DNA from: Diabrotica undecimpunctata
Taxonomy: Eukaryota > Arthropoda > Insecta > Coleoptera > Chrysomelidae
Direction of reading: 5' to 3'
Length of the DNA: 64,000 nt
Assembly: GCF_040954645.1 (NCBI RefSeq)
Contig: NC_092809.1
Span: 80,463,435-80,527,434 of the forward strand
Shown: positions 36,331 to 46,830 of the stretch, piece after piece
Position numbering within the stretch: the stretch's first letter is position 1
Layout of the letters: every line of letters begins with the position of its first letter
Translations under genes and position numbers: made by a program
The notes under the pieces: generated by a model
The model's database searches: none
The model's input: only the letters and a program-made list of their open reading frames with translations
What the model was told of the DNA's origin: nothing

Positions 36331-37715
36331 ATGGATCACCAACTAGATAACCAAGAACCAACTAGCTACCAATGCATTGAGGACATAAATCCAGCCATTA
36401 GAAAATCCTGCCTAGCCCGCACTCCTCCACCTGGAAGAAATCGAAAAGACAGTTACAACTCTCTAGATGAACAGTAGAAAAAATCTAAAATACGCAACAT
36501 CGATCTACAAACAAAATTATCAAACTTTCAAATAGAGAAACCACAAAAAAAATCTCACAGATGCAGAAGAGGTAAAAAGTGGTAGTGAATGGGTATCAGT
36601 CCACCACAAGAAACGTCAACGCAACGATGATAGTCCTGAATTGAAAAACACCAAACAAGCTACACTCAAAGATTATTGGCTAAGTAAAACTGTTCTTACA
36701 TCTAACAGATACGAGGCACTTGAAAATGATAAATCTAATGAAGAGGATGAAATGCTGGAAGAAAAAAAAGATGAACAGCCACCACCTATATTTATCCAAA
36801 ATGTTGAGTGTATCAAACCACTACAGGAATTACTACAGCAGATAACTCCAGGTAAATATACTTTAAAATGTCTTGCTAACAACCAAATTAAAGTTCAAGC
36901 TGACTCATCCAAAAACTATTCATTAATTGTAAAATCTTTAGCAGAAAAAAATACTCAGTACCATACATACCAACTGAAACAAAACCGTGGATTCCGAGTT
37001 GTTATACGTAATTTACATCCTTCAACAGATCCAGATGACATTAAAAAAGCGTTGCTAGCGCACGGACATACAGCACTGAACATCTCCAACATTAAGCAAA
37101 GAGGCACAAAGAAAGATCTGCCACTATTTAATATAGAACTGGCTATTCAAAGTAACAATAAAGATATATATGATATTACAAAATTACTAAACTCTATTGT
37201 CACAGTTGAGCCACCGCATCCGAAAAGGGAACTACCCCAATGTCAAAGATGTCAAAATTTTGGCCACACCCACAATTATTGCCACAGGAGTCCGCGCTGT
37301 GTAAAATGTGTGGGCGATCACCTATCATCTCAAAACACCATAACCAAAAAATATAAAAGATGTTCAATGTGTAAATTGTCTAGAAAATCATCCTGCCAGC
37401 TATAAGGGATGCTCAATATACAAAGAGCTACAGAAAAAAAAATTTCCAACACTTAGAGATAAAAACGCAAGTCAACCACCTCGTGCAGAATTTCCTTCAA
37501 ACACTCAACCAACTACAAGCTATGCGAAAATTGTTGCAGGAAGAGATAATAGAAATACATCTACCATAGATGAGACTTCTCATATAATAGAAACAACAAC
37601 TCCTCAACATATACAAAATAATCTAGAACTACTTGTACATAAGTTAATGGAAAGAATGGATAAGATGTTTGATCTCATAATTTCTCTGATATCTAAGCTT
37701 AACCTTCAACACTAA
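36331..37715 (+). pseudogene. jockey ORF1 (gag-like, PRE_C2HC and zinc knuckle), broken
   Basis: The likely start is ATG 36331 (MDHQLDNQEPTSYQ). A TAG stop lies at 36475 and a frameshift near 36550. The main frame (about 36560-37340) contains TLKDYWLSKT, SNRYEAL, a region like the PRE_C2HC domain (RGFRVVIRNLHPSTD, DIKKALLAHGH, LFNIELA), and then zinc-knuckle cysteines (CQRCQNFGHTHNYC, RCVKCVGDH). A second frameshift near 37350 displaces the last knuckle (CVNCLENHPASYKGC) and the C-terminal helix, which ends at TAA 37713-37715. The protein normally coats the element RNA. ORF2 starts 7 bases later. Confidence 0.82.
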
Positions 37716-37722
37716 ACTAAAG

Positions 37723-40359
37723 ATGTGCTGTTGGAATGCCAATGGTTTAACCTCTCATTTCCACGAAGTTAAAGCATTTATTTACTATCATAATCTAGAT
37801 GTTATGTTTATTTCCGAAGCACACATGACTGATAAGAGCCATTTCCATATTCTAAAATATTCAACCTATGTAACTCAACATCCATTAGGTAAAGCCCACG
37901 GAGGTACGGCAATTATTATAAGAAATAACATTAAGCATCATGAAACAAATAAAATTAGTAAAGTTAACATCCAAACCACATCAGTGTCGGTCGAAGATTC
38001 ACAAGGCTCGATTATTCTATCTGCTGTTTACTGTCCACCGAATAAAATAATTAAAGCTGATCATTTTACTGAATACTTTAAGATGCTAGGACACCGTTTC
38101 ATTTCTGCTGGAGATTATAATGCCAAACATCATAAATGGAGTTCCAGAATCGTAACCTCACGTGGACGAGAATTATTAAAAAGTATTAATGAGAATCATT
38201 TAATTCCTTTCTCTACTGGAGAGCCTACGTATTGGCCTACTGATAGACAAAAAATTCCTGATCTTATTGATTTTGCTATAGTAAAAGGAATATCACATAC
38301 TTACCTCCAAATTTCTCCTTCATTTGACCTCTCATCAGATCATTCCCCTTTCTTCATAGATCTACAAAGCCAAATTCATAACTGTTCTAAACATTTAACA
38401 CTCTCTAATAAAAGAACAAACTGGAACAGATATAGAGAAGAAATAAAAACATCCATCAATCTAAACTTGCCTCTTAAAAGTGATAGTGATATAGAAAACG
38501 CAGTTGCTCACTTAACTACAGTTATTCAGCAAGCTGCTTGGACGTCCACCCCAGAAATTTATTACAAACACAATTCCGAGTCCTATCCTGCACACATAAA
38601 TACACTCATATTGGAAAAAAGAAAACTGCGAAAGATATGGCAGCTCACTAGGCATCCAGAAGATAAAACAAATCTGAATAGAGCTTGCAGACTACTCAAA
38701 AGAAAACTGATACTGAACAAATATTTAAAGAACCTCTCACCTGCAGATGATACAAACTATTCGCTGTGGAAACTAACAAAAAAACTTAAACACAACGAAC
38801 AAATGAATATGCCAATCAGGAAACAAAATGGCACTTGGGCTAAAACTGACATAGATAAAGCATATACTTTTGCAAATCATCTATGCGAGGTATTTCAACC
38901 GCATCAGAGGGAAGTCTCAGTTGAAGAAGAACAAGCTATCCATGAAGTCGTAAATGCACCATATCAAATGGCTCCACCTATTAAACCTGTTAAGAAATCT
39001 GAAATCAAAGAAATAATTGATAATCTGGAAATTAAAAAGTCACCTGGATATGACTTAATATCTAGTTTAGTACTAAAAAATCTACCCAACGAAGGCGTAA
39101 GTTTAATTACTTATATATTTAATTCAATATTAAAAACAGGTTATTTTCCACTCCAATGGAAAGTTGCTCAAATTGTTCTGATTCCAAAACCTAATAAGGA
39201 TCACACGGAAGTATCTTCATACCGTCCTATTAGCTTGTTGCCTATTATATCTAAAGTATTTGAACGGCTTTTTCTGAGAAGACTGGAGCTTATTTTATAT
39301 GACAGTAATGTTTTACCGAATTATCAGTTTGGGTTTAGGAAACAACATGATACTATCGAACAAATTCATAGGGTGGTAAAGACTATCAGAAATTCGCTTG
39401 AACAAAAAAATTACTGTACTGCTGCATTTCTAGATGTCTCTCAAGCATTCGACAAAGTTTGGCATGTAGGTCTTATCTCCAAAATTAAATCTATATTTCC
39501 TCATCCCATAAGTTCACTTTTAAGATCCTACCTGACAGATCGATTCTTTCAAGTCAAAAGAGGTGGGGAAATCACTAACCTGTTTCCAATTTGTTCCGGA
39601 GTTCCACAAGGAAGCATACTAGGACCCACCCTCTACTTAATATTCACATCAGATCTCCCAACGACGACCAATACAACAATCGCTACATATGCCGATGACA
39701 CAGTTATCATGGCTTCAAATTCTACAGCAACTGAAGCAGCCCAGGTATTACAAAATCACCTACTTAAACTAGAGAGCTGGCTTAAGCTGTGGCGAGTCCA
39801 AGTTAACAGTTTAAAATCAACACAAATAACGTTTACTTTAAAAAAAGGTGTCGCGCCACCAGTTTCTATAAACAACACTCCACTACCAGTTAATAACGTC
39901 GTTAAATACTTAGGAATCCATTTGGATAGCAAACTTAATTGGGGCATCCACATCTGGAAGAAACGCCTTCAACTCAGCTTAATCTACAGGAAAATGTATT
40001 GGTACATGAGTCGAAAATCAAATCTTAGCCTGGAGAACAAACTTCTGATATATAAATGTATTTTAAAACCGGTATGGCAATATGCAGCACAAATCTGGGG
40101 TACAGCAAGTAATACCAACATACAAAAACTTCAACGTTTCCAATCGAAAGTACTGCGCCAGATCTGTAATGCCCCTTGGTATATCACGAACCACAGATTA
40201 CATCACGATTTACAGCTACAAACAGTTTGCGAAGCAATATCTGCTGTAAACTCTGTATACAAGAACAGACTATCCTGCCATCCAAATCCGCTGGCCACGG
40301 ATCTGCTCAACATTTCACACGTAAGAAGATTAAAACGACCAGACCCTTTGGACCTCTAG
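37723..40359 (+). CDS. jockey ORF2: endonuclease-reverse transcriptase, open
   Basis: An uninterrupted 878-codon frame. The N-terminal apurinic-like endonuclease (residues 1 to about 215) begins almost at the start with CCWNANGLTSH. It has the E of FISEAH, the D-x-N of SAGDYNAKHHKW, DLIDFAI and the SSDHSPFF end. The RT (about residues 430-700) has KKSPGYDLISS, YRPISLLPIISKVFE, YQFGFRK, AAFLDVSQAFDKVWH, SGVPQGSILGP and the catalytic YADDTVI. The C-terminal domain follows, with WQYAAQIWGTAS. It ends with LKRPDPLDL. No RNase H domain is present, as usual for jockey. The intact frame suggests a recent insertion. A functional ORF1 would still be lacking. Confidence 0.93.
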   Translation: MCCWNANGLTSHFHEVKAFIYYHNLDVMFISEAHMTDKSHFHILKYSTYVTQHPLGKAHGGTAIIIRNNIKHHETNKISKVNIQTTSVSVEDSQGSIILSAVYCPPNKIIKADHFTEYFKMLGHRFISAGDYNAKHHKWSSRIVTSRGRELLKSINENHLIPFSTGEPTYWPTDRQKIPDLIDFAIVKGISHTYLQISPSFDLSSDHSPFFIDLQSQIHNCSKHLTLSNKRTNWNRYREEIKTSINLNLPLKSDSDIENAVAHLTTVIQQAAWTSTPEIYYKHNSESYPAHINTLILEKRKLRKIWQLTRHPEDKTNLNRACRLLKRKLILNKYLKNLSPADDTNYSLWKLTKKLKHNEQMNMPIRKQNGTWAKTDIDKAYTFANHLCEVFQPHQREVSVEEEQAIHEVVNAPYQMAPPIKPVKKSEIKEIIDNLEIKKSPGYDLISSLVLKNLPNEGVSLITYIFNSILKTGYFPLQWKVAQIVLIPKPNKDHTEVSSYRPISLLPIISKVFERLFLRRLELILYDSNVLPNYQFGFRKQHDTIEQIHRVVKTIRNSLEQKNYCTAAFLDVSQAFDKVWHVGLISKIKSIFPHPISSLLRSYLTDRFFQVKRGGEITNLFPICSGVPQGSILGPTLYLIFTSDLPTTTNTTIATYADDTVIMASNSTATEAAQVLQNHLLKLESWLKLWRVQVNSLKSTQITFTLKKGVAPPVSINNTPLPVNNVVKYLGIHLDSKLNWGIHIWKKRLQLSLIYRKMYWYMSRKSNLSLENKLLIYKCILKPVWQYAAQIWGTASNTNIQKLQRFQSKVLRQICNAPWYITNHRLHHDLQLQTVCEAISAVNSVYKNRLSCHPNPLATDLLNISHVRRLKRPDPLDL

Positions 40360-40687
40360 TAAATCAGGAAAAATAGAACATAGTGTCATGGTGCGGTGAA
40401 ATAACAAGTTTCTATTCAGGTGTTTTCTAAATCTTTCCTTAATTTGTGTTTTTGCCCTGTAATTCTCATATGTGTGTCAGTGATGTTTACTTGTATTAAA
40501 CTCTGTTTGTTAAGTTCAAATTAGCTGATATATCATAGATTATTTTTATGTTATCTTTTACCTGGGTGCTCGCCACTGGGCAGCTTCCCACTATGTTATT
40601 GTACATATATTATACATATTGCTTATTGTTTATAATGAGACAGATTGCAATAAACATTGGATGTTAAATAAAAAAAAAAAAAATATA
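40360..40687 (+). other. jockey 3' untranslated region and A-rich tail
   Basis: Non-coding, ending in a run of A (about 40668-40683) and a few AT bases before the target duplication. Confidence 0.75.
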
Positions 40688-40699
40688 ATAATATTGATC

Positions 40700-41097
40700 A
40701 TTTATTGTGTTCAGTATGTCTATATATATGTCGTATTTCTTTTCGACATACATTTTATTTTTATCTTATCTTATTCTACTTCGGTATTATTTTCTTTCTA
40801 TTTTGTATTGATCGAGATCTTGAGTTTATGCTACCCCGACCAAGAACCTATATTGATTTTAAGGGTGTTTGCAAAATTTAATCTCATTTTATTTTTAGAA
40901 TGCCTTGGTAGAATGTGATATTTTTATGCTTATGTTAGTTTATATTACAATAAATTGTACATACCTTTAGTTGTCTTCAAGTGGATACAAAATTCAATTT
41001 ATCTTATTTTACGGATTTATAAATCCAAGTAATTTTTTTGGTATCTATACCAAAGATATCAAGATTCCTCTGTCTAGTTACCAATGATAGTTCATTA
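40700..41097. other. interior of the non-coding LTR element
   Basis: AT-rich, no coding similarity. It lies between the jockey LINE and the MITE. Confidence 0.5.
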
Positions 41098-41099
41098 TA

Positions 41100-41741
41100 C
41101 AGTATACTCCCTCTATAACGAACACGGTTATTACGAGGTTTCGCTTATAACGAGATACATTAGATGTCCCGTGAAATTTCTATTGAACTGTAACCGTCTA
41201 CAGCGAGGCAAATTTGGTTATAACGACAGAAAATAAGATCCAAAAACGTGTTTCTTACGTTTTTAGTCCGGTCGTGGCTATCAATAAATACCTTTTCAAA
41301 CAGCCCCTCAATAAACTTAACTGCAGCCCGCAATAAACTTCTTTACAATGAATAAATACAACTGTTTCACATCTTTAGAAAATATATGATAGAATGATAC
41401 TGGACCATTTAAAGCAGTTAAAAATAACAGAGTTCTTAAAATTGCAGAAGCAATAGTTTATGTTATCCTTAAAAATACGATTTATACATTATGTAATTGG
41501 AAAAAAATATAAGTACAGGTTTTTTGTAAAAGTAAATAACTTTTTTTCAAAAACGCCATTCAAACAATATTTATTAGCATCTTATATTGCTCCAAATGGC
41601 TTCACTATCGGAAGTTAATGGTTTAGAAAACTACAGATTCATATGTATGCACAGTATTATGATTGTCTGATATAACGAGATCGGCTTATAACGAGGTAAT
41701 TAGTCTGTCATTTCAGTTCTCGTTATAGAGGGAGTCTACTG
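41100..41741. mobile_element. MITE with pogo/Tc1-like inverted ends (copy 2, inverted)
   Basis: 642 bp starting CAGTATACTCCCTCTATAAC and ending with the inverted CGTTATAGAGGGAGTCTACTG, flanked by TA at 41098-41099 and 41742-41743. Read on the minus strand it aligns along its length with 21853-22556: same ends, and the same inner words such as CAATAAA(C/T)...TTCTTTA and CTCGTTATAAGC. It is about 60 bp shorter. No coding capacity. Confidence 0.87.
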
Positions 41742-41743
41742 TA

Positions 41744-42707
41744 GTATCTGTTTATTTGCCTAAGTTTTACTCTTAGTGTGGAGACCTTCGAATTTCGACT
41801 CTCTATTCGAAACCCCCCAAAATAATGTTTGAAAAGATTATTGCTGTCTAACATCCTATATTCTGAATGGCCAGACACTGAGGAAGGCTAGGGATGAAGT
41901 AAGCGGATTCCCGCTAGTTGACTCGTCGGAATGATAAGCCATTCATAATCGTATTTCAGTAATAAATCTAGACTAACATCCTCCCGCGTCAGGAAACTTT
42001 TTTAGTTCTCCAATACTTGTTTAGTTATGTAATCTAGAATTATTTAGACCCTACCCGAAGTTGACCCTACCCGAAGTTGACCTACCGATGTTGTCCCTAT
42101 TATAGGCGGATGATACACGTTAGTTATCACAAATTCTAGTTGTCATACTAATAACTAAACATCAGCTTTTTTTGTTTCTAAATATAGATGTGTCTTACAG
42201 AAATTCTGATGTCTACCTTTCCCAGTAAACTTATTAAGGCATGTCTTCGTAGAACTTTAATGTACCCAATTTTGAACTATTAGTAACTCTTTCCCTTTCT
42301 CTGCGTATTTCTAAATGTGTCTATAATGACGCGCTGCGTTATTACCTTATGTTATTCGTGGATTAAGTCATAGATGAAAGACTCTATGCTTCCGAACAAA
42401 CGATGACACATTTGTATTTTGTATCTTATGGCGTTAATGATACGATTGTATTATTATTCTTATGTTATTCGTGGATTAAGTCATAGATGAAAGACTCTAC
42501 GCTTCCGAACAAACGATAACATTATTTTTTTTTGTGTTTTATTGTGTTAGGTCTCATAACGACTACGCAGTAAATTATCTGTTTTGTATCTTGGTGACAA
42601 CACTAGTATGTTTTGCTATATATTACTTATGAAATTTCAAATGGTAATGTCTTAATTATATTATTTCGATTGAATGCGAGCATTTGGTCTCAAATCAAAT
42701 TTAATTT
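41744..42707. other. interior of the non-coding LTR element, right part, with short tandem repeats
   Basis: No coding similarity. A 16-bp unit (GACCCTACCCGAAGTT) is repeated at 42047-42079. A block of about 63 bp (TTATGTTATTCGTGGATTAA to CGAACAAACGAT) occurs at about 42350-42412 and again at 42461-42523. No clear polypurine tract precedes the 3' LTR. Confidence 0.55.
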
Positions 42708-43769
42708 GGTTTCAAAAGATTTAAAAGAAAATCATTATAAATTTCGATTATATTTTTTTTAAATAAAACTAGTAACCCCATCTATCTGTCAAGTACCTAC
42801 CTGTAGCCGACTCAAGGATTCTTCTGTAATTCCCAAATATATCCGGTAGATGAGCATATTTTTCAACTTGTCACTCACGCCCAATTTCCAGAGAGCGCAA
42901 GAATAGCGTCTCGCCCTTTCCTGTTAAGAACGTCCAACCGTTAAGACGTATTTCCAAAGTGGGTCTCATTTCAGAGACCCTTATTGGAGAGGCTATAATG
43001 CTGATATTATATTTCTAATACATTGTCGCAAGATAATATTGGTATGGAGTTATTCCAGATCATGGCCCAGTAGCGGTATCTTTTTATGGAATACCTAACC
43101 CCTCTTATCTAGGATGGTGGTGGATTGATATCGGATGTAGCCGAATCAATGGTTTATTTGGTGACTGATTAAATAAGAAAAGAAACAGAGCAGATTAAGG
43201 TTGTACCAATTTTTATTATACCTACTTTCAAGACAACAGAAATGATTATGAACTCAAAAAAATGAAAATATAGTGAAGTGATCTAATTTTATTTAAAGGT
43301 TTATTTTCTCTATTATTTATAGTTGATAAATAACTATATTATTTTCAATGTAAACAAATTTCGAAATTTGGGGTTAATATACATATATATTCATTTACCT
43401 TATAACTAATTCTTAATTTAATACGATACAAAGCTTTTTTGTTTATGGTAATGTAAACATAAAATAATATTTTGGTATCCCTTTGGGATGACGTAACTAT
43501 TAATGTTTTCTTTTTGTTCAATACTAAGAAATAATAAAGAATAGTTTTCTTGTAAACTTTCAATAAATCTTAATTTTTTTTTTGCTCTTCCCCTTCGAGG
43601 ATAAACCAGGGGTGGCGTCCAATAATAAATTATAATTTCATATTATCTAATTGTGCTTGGATTTAAGATACGATATAGTTTCTATATGTTTAAGAAAACC
43701 CCGCCCAATTCTCTTCGACAGTGAGCGATTCTGGCCTTGCATATATCATTGTAGCACGGAAGTGTTACA
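42708..43769 (+). repeat. 3' LTR of the non-coding LTR element
   Basis: Matches the 5' LTR closely from GTTTCAAAAG to GTGTTACA. The first seven or eight bases of the 5' LTR (TGTAACC) are replaced here by unrelated ATTTG-type sequence. Confidence 0.83.
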
Positions 43770-43773
43770 GTGG

Positions 43774-44480
43774 GACACTATCAGAGAGGGGTTTTATAAA
43801 AATGCAAGAAAACTAGGGAGAATTGAAAAAACAAATGGCAAAGGAAAAAAGGAATCTGTCTTACATTGGTAGGACTAATTGTAGGCAAAAGAAATAAAAA
43901 AAGTTGCCACTTCGGGCCCCAATTGTAACAATAAAAAAACAGGCTAGCCAAGTTGCTGGGAGACAGTTGCAAGAATATTAACAAGCCACACACGTTGGGC
44001 GCTAGTTGTAACGATTCTTACAACTAGTTGTAACTATTTAAACAGCTTATTAGAAATGAAAAATATCTAAATTTTTCAACGGAGCTTACATAGGGGTTTA
44101 CATGTGAACAAAACGTATGTCGAAATGAAATATCAAACCTTTTTGAAATATTATTTAAATATTAAAATTAACTGTATTTAAAAGAAGACAAATATGACAA
44201 TTAGCTAATCCATAAACTTATAATTTTATTTATTTATAATTTTTTAGTTTGTCATGAAAGCAAATTTTTTTATTTGAAAAAATGTTTATTTTTACTTAAA
44301 AATTTTTTAACAAAAAGTACCTTATTATATCACTCTGGCTGGTATTTCCTTTAAGAAAGTTTTTGGGATTGGAATTGAATAAAAAAAATACTGTCCCACA
44401 CATACTGTAAATGGTTTGGGGTAACCATGGAAACAACAAAATGGACATAAAATTATCTTATGTTTGATAATTGGTTCTGT
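43774..44480. other. fragments of LTR/primer-site junctions, otherwise non-coding
   Basis: Two minus-strand junctions resemble LTR ends next to primer-binding sites. One is TTGTTACAATTGGGGCCCGA near 43905-43925. The other is CAACTAGCGCCCAACGTG near 43990-44008. The second is close to the primer site at 12478. No gag or pol accompanies them. Confidence 0.4.
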
Positions 44481-44484
44481 TGGA

Positions 44485-44600
44485 CCAAATACCGATTCCA
44501 GAAGCTAGTTTCGAACCCACGACTCGCTCTCCACCAACCATCTGGCTGACGTTCGCAGTATATCCATTGGTGACTTTTTTAGCAACATCCAAAAAAGATT
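44485..44600 (-). repeat. possible tRNA-like SINE head
   Basis: On the minus strand CAGCCAGATGG is followed about 20 bases later by GTGGGTTCGAAACTAG, which fits a pol III B box (GGTTCGAAAC). Spacing and order suit a tRNA-derived SINE head. No target duplication or tail was found, so this is tentative. Confidence 0.35.
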
Positions 44601-44739
44601 GCGCATGGTATAGATCTTGGATCTCAATATTTAATTTTAAGTTTTAAATGATTTTATTTAATACGAATATATACCTATATTATATTAATCTTTTATACAT
44701 TAAGATTTATATACATAGTGAGAGCCTCTATACAGCGCC

Positions 44740-45365
44740 TCCCCCCCCCCAGACTGTAAGTCATAACAGCTATTTACACCCTGTTTTATCTATTTGTAGT
44801 GTGTAAGGTTTTTTATGTTTTGTCTAGTAGCAAACAAAAGTAATAAGCTCAAACCACAGTTTGGAAAGGAAATAAGGAACCATTAAGAAATAAAGCTCAT
44901 CAATTTACGCATGATAATTGAATATAAGATGGTTGTTAAACAAATAGCAAACAAATGTTCACTCTTTTTTAGCAAAACAGAGTCAAAATAAAAATACAAA
45001 AGACTTTGAATTCTTAGTGGGTCAATTAACAGTAGTACCAGAACTACCTAAGCTGTTTAACAAACTTGGTCTAAAAGTCGACAAACAAAACAAACTCACA
45101 ATAGGCAATTTAAATCTTTGATTTGCCAGTTTCCATTGTTAGATCCATTATAAGATTTCATAAGAAATAAACCAAAGGAAGAAAGCTTCTCAGTGACTAC
45201 TCAAGATATATTTAGGATACCAGCGAGGCAATGCGTCTTTACCTCTCTAAAGTAAAATCCTGGTTACCGGAGGTTCCCTTCGAGACCTTTAACACTTGAC
45301 CATTCACCACTTTAGCACGGATCGCGTGGTTGTGGATTATTGTTTCGAGGTTTACTCATCTGATA
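44740..45365 (-). repeat. third fragment of the repeat family of 24535-25420
   Basis: About 44830-45080 matches 25120-25370 in the same orientation: TTTGGAAAGGAAATAAG, AAATGTTCAC, CAAAACAGAGTCA, CTTAGTGGGTCA, AGCTGTTTAACAAAC. A C run (11 bases) lies at 44740-44750. It ends against the LINE endonuclease fragment. Confidence 0.6.
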
Positions 45366-46010
45366 CTAGACTTCCAAAGGAACGAAAAAAGAATCATCAC
45401 ATCTTTTAAGAAAACAGAAATTTGGTGTTCGTAAGTTTTCCCTTGTGGTGGTATCTCTGTTCTTATCTGGTGCATAGATTGCTATCACATTCAGAGGTTT
45501 GACATCCAATTTAACTTTTACACTTACTATTCTTTCAGAGATATATTTACATTCTTGTACTTGGTATAAACATTTTCTGTGTTCTAACAGGGCGACTCCT
45601 TCGGTGGCTCTGGTTTCTTTCGCAACACCACTGTAAATCATCAGATAGTCATCTAGCATAATTTGACCCTTTCTTTTTTTCTTCGTCTCTTGCAGTGCAC
45701 ATTTGTCTATATTTTTTTCTACAAGCTATTTTGTAATTTTCTGCTCTCTTGTGTTTAGAGACTTTACGTTCCAAGTACCGATGTGAAGTATATTTCTCGT
45801 TTTCCATAAATTCGTTGTCGTCTTTTTCGGGTTAGTCGTCGTAATGAAATCATTCCTTTTCCGAGGCATAATCCTGTTTCTATGAGCTGTATGGTTTTAA
45901 CGTCTATCAGTAAGGTGCTAACCTGGCTGTAGACCCCCTCCACCCTTATCCGGGCTTGGGACCGGCAACAGTTCTGTCGAGCCACCCAACAAAACTGCGG
46001 GCGAAGTTAT
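45366..46010 (-). pseudogene. 5' end of an RTE-like LINE: endonuclease N-terminal part
   Basis: The minus strand carries a GC-rich leader (about 46000-45930), then GTWNVKSLN...EQKITK near 45780-45735, and CALQETKKKRKGQIML. The frame 45659-45366 follows with MIYSGVAKETRATEGVALL, ERIVSVKVKLD and NVIAIYAPD. These are the opening blocks of the apurinic-like endonuclease of RTE-type LINEs (often annotated craniofacial development protein 2-like). The E of LQET and the Y-A-P block are present. One stop and a frame change precede 45659. The rest of the element is missing; similarity stops at 45366. Confidence 0.75.
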
Positions 46011-46431
46011 ATTCATTCATATCACACATTCATTCAGATATATTCATTATCAAGGAAATAAAAACAAAAAAGAGAAACTCAAGTTAATAGATTCTCAATA
46101 AATTTCTGAAGTCCTCCTGTAACACGAAGCTAATAAAATTAATTAGTCAATAGAAATGAGCCTTTAACTCATAAAAGTCATCTGTTTTTATGAACATAAG
46201 TGGCTATACTTTTAGGATAGCACTGATGATGAAATAATAATATATTCCTTTTATAAAGGAATTTTTAAATACATTTTTTTGATTTTGAAATACTTGAACT
46301 AAGACCAAAAGAATTTTTGGATGGTTACATAGTATAAATGGAGGTAAGAATGGACCTATCACACGGGGGTGCAGAATGAAATGAGTTGTTCTTACTGGTT
46401 TGTCTGGTAGCTATCTGTTAGTTTACGATAA

Positions 46432-46464
46432 GTGACGGTCATGACGTCCCGTCATGACCGTCAC
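46432..46464. repeat. perfect 15-bp inverted repeat with 3-nt loop
   Basis: GTGACGGTCATGACG at 46432-46446, loop TCC, then the exact reverse complement at 46450-46464. It lies next to a LINE fragment and outside any reading frame I recognise. Confidence 0.92.
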
Positions 46465-46483
46465 AAAGCACACACAGAAAGTT

Positions 46484-46830
46484 CCAGATGGGAGTAACGA
46501 TCAAAGCTAACGAACGCTATGCTCGCTAAGACCGGTGCGGGACCGGGCCCGTCAGTTGGAGAAAGAGGGGGTGAGTTTAGTGGGTAGGCAGCCGGTTACA
46601 GTTAAACGTAACCGGCAGAATCCAACACACCTGGGACACCTTCCCAGAGTTCTTTGGAATATTTTCACCCAAAAAAAAAGACCAAGGAGAGAGAGATGGG
46701 AGGACCAGGTCATGAGAGATATCAAAATTCTGAAAGTGAGAAACAGGAGGGAACTATGCACAGATCGAAATGACTGGAAGGAAATTGTAATGAAAGTTAA
46801 GTTATACAACAAAATCTGACAATGTACAAG
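46484..46830 (+). pseudogene. LINE 3'-terminal fragment (RT C-terminal tail)
   Basis: The frame 46535-46819 ends with RRERWEDQVMRDIKILKVRN and WKEIVMKVK, the basic C-terminal tail of LINE RT proteins (a G-R-P-x-x-R-W-x-D-x-V pattern followed by D-R-x-x-W). The first part (46484-46660) resembles the minus strand of 25500-25710. Only the tail is present, so the clade is uncertain. Confidence 0.5.

Larger units (their letters stand above)
36028..40687 (+). mobile_element. full-length jockey-clade LINE (4.66 kb) with 12-bp target duplication
   Basis: ATAATATTGATC occurs at 36016-36027 and again at 40688-40699, right after an A-rich tail (about 40668-40687). Between them are a 5' untranslated region beginning TCGTTCTCGTTCAGTCTCG, a broken ORF1, an open ORF2 and a 3' untranslated region. 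The insertion reads as 5'-complete, which is less usual for LINEs. Its target lies in the interior of the non-coding LTR element, so it is younger than that insertion. Confidence 0.92.
31825..43769 (+). mobile_element. large LTR element with no gag/pol (LARD-like), hosting nested insertions
   Basis: Two direct repeats of about 1.06 kb (31825-32889 and about 42708-43769) enclose 9.8 kb. The 5' LTR starts TGTAACCG and ends GTGTTACA. A primer-binding-site-like TGGCGCCCCGACG follows at 32893. GTGG lies immediately outside both ends (31821-31824, 43770-43773) and looks like a 4-bp target duplication. After removing the SINE, the jockey LINE and the MITE, about 4.2 kb of interior remains with no recognisable gag, protease, RT or integrase. 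Such elements need enzymes from a relative. Oddity: the 3' LTR lacks the first bases of the 5' LTR. The alternative is two separate insertions of the same family. Confidence 0.7.

Noticed and set aside
42040..42525. CRISPR-like array
   Set aside because: Only two copies of each unit, no regular spacers, and the context is a eukaryotic repeat.
32466..43563. Two identical 72-codon minus-strand frames (32466-32684 and 43345-43563)
   Set aside because: They are the same place in the two LTRs of the non-coding element; no protein motif.
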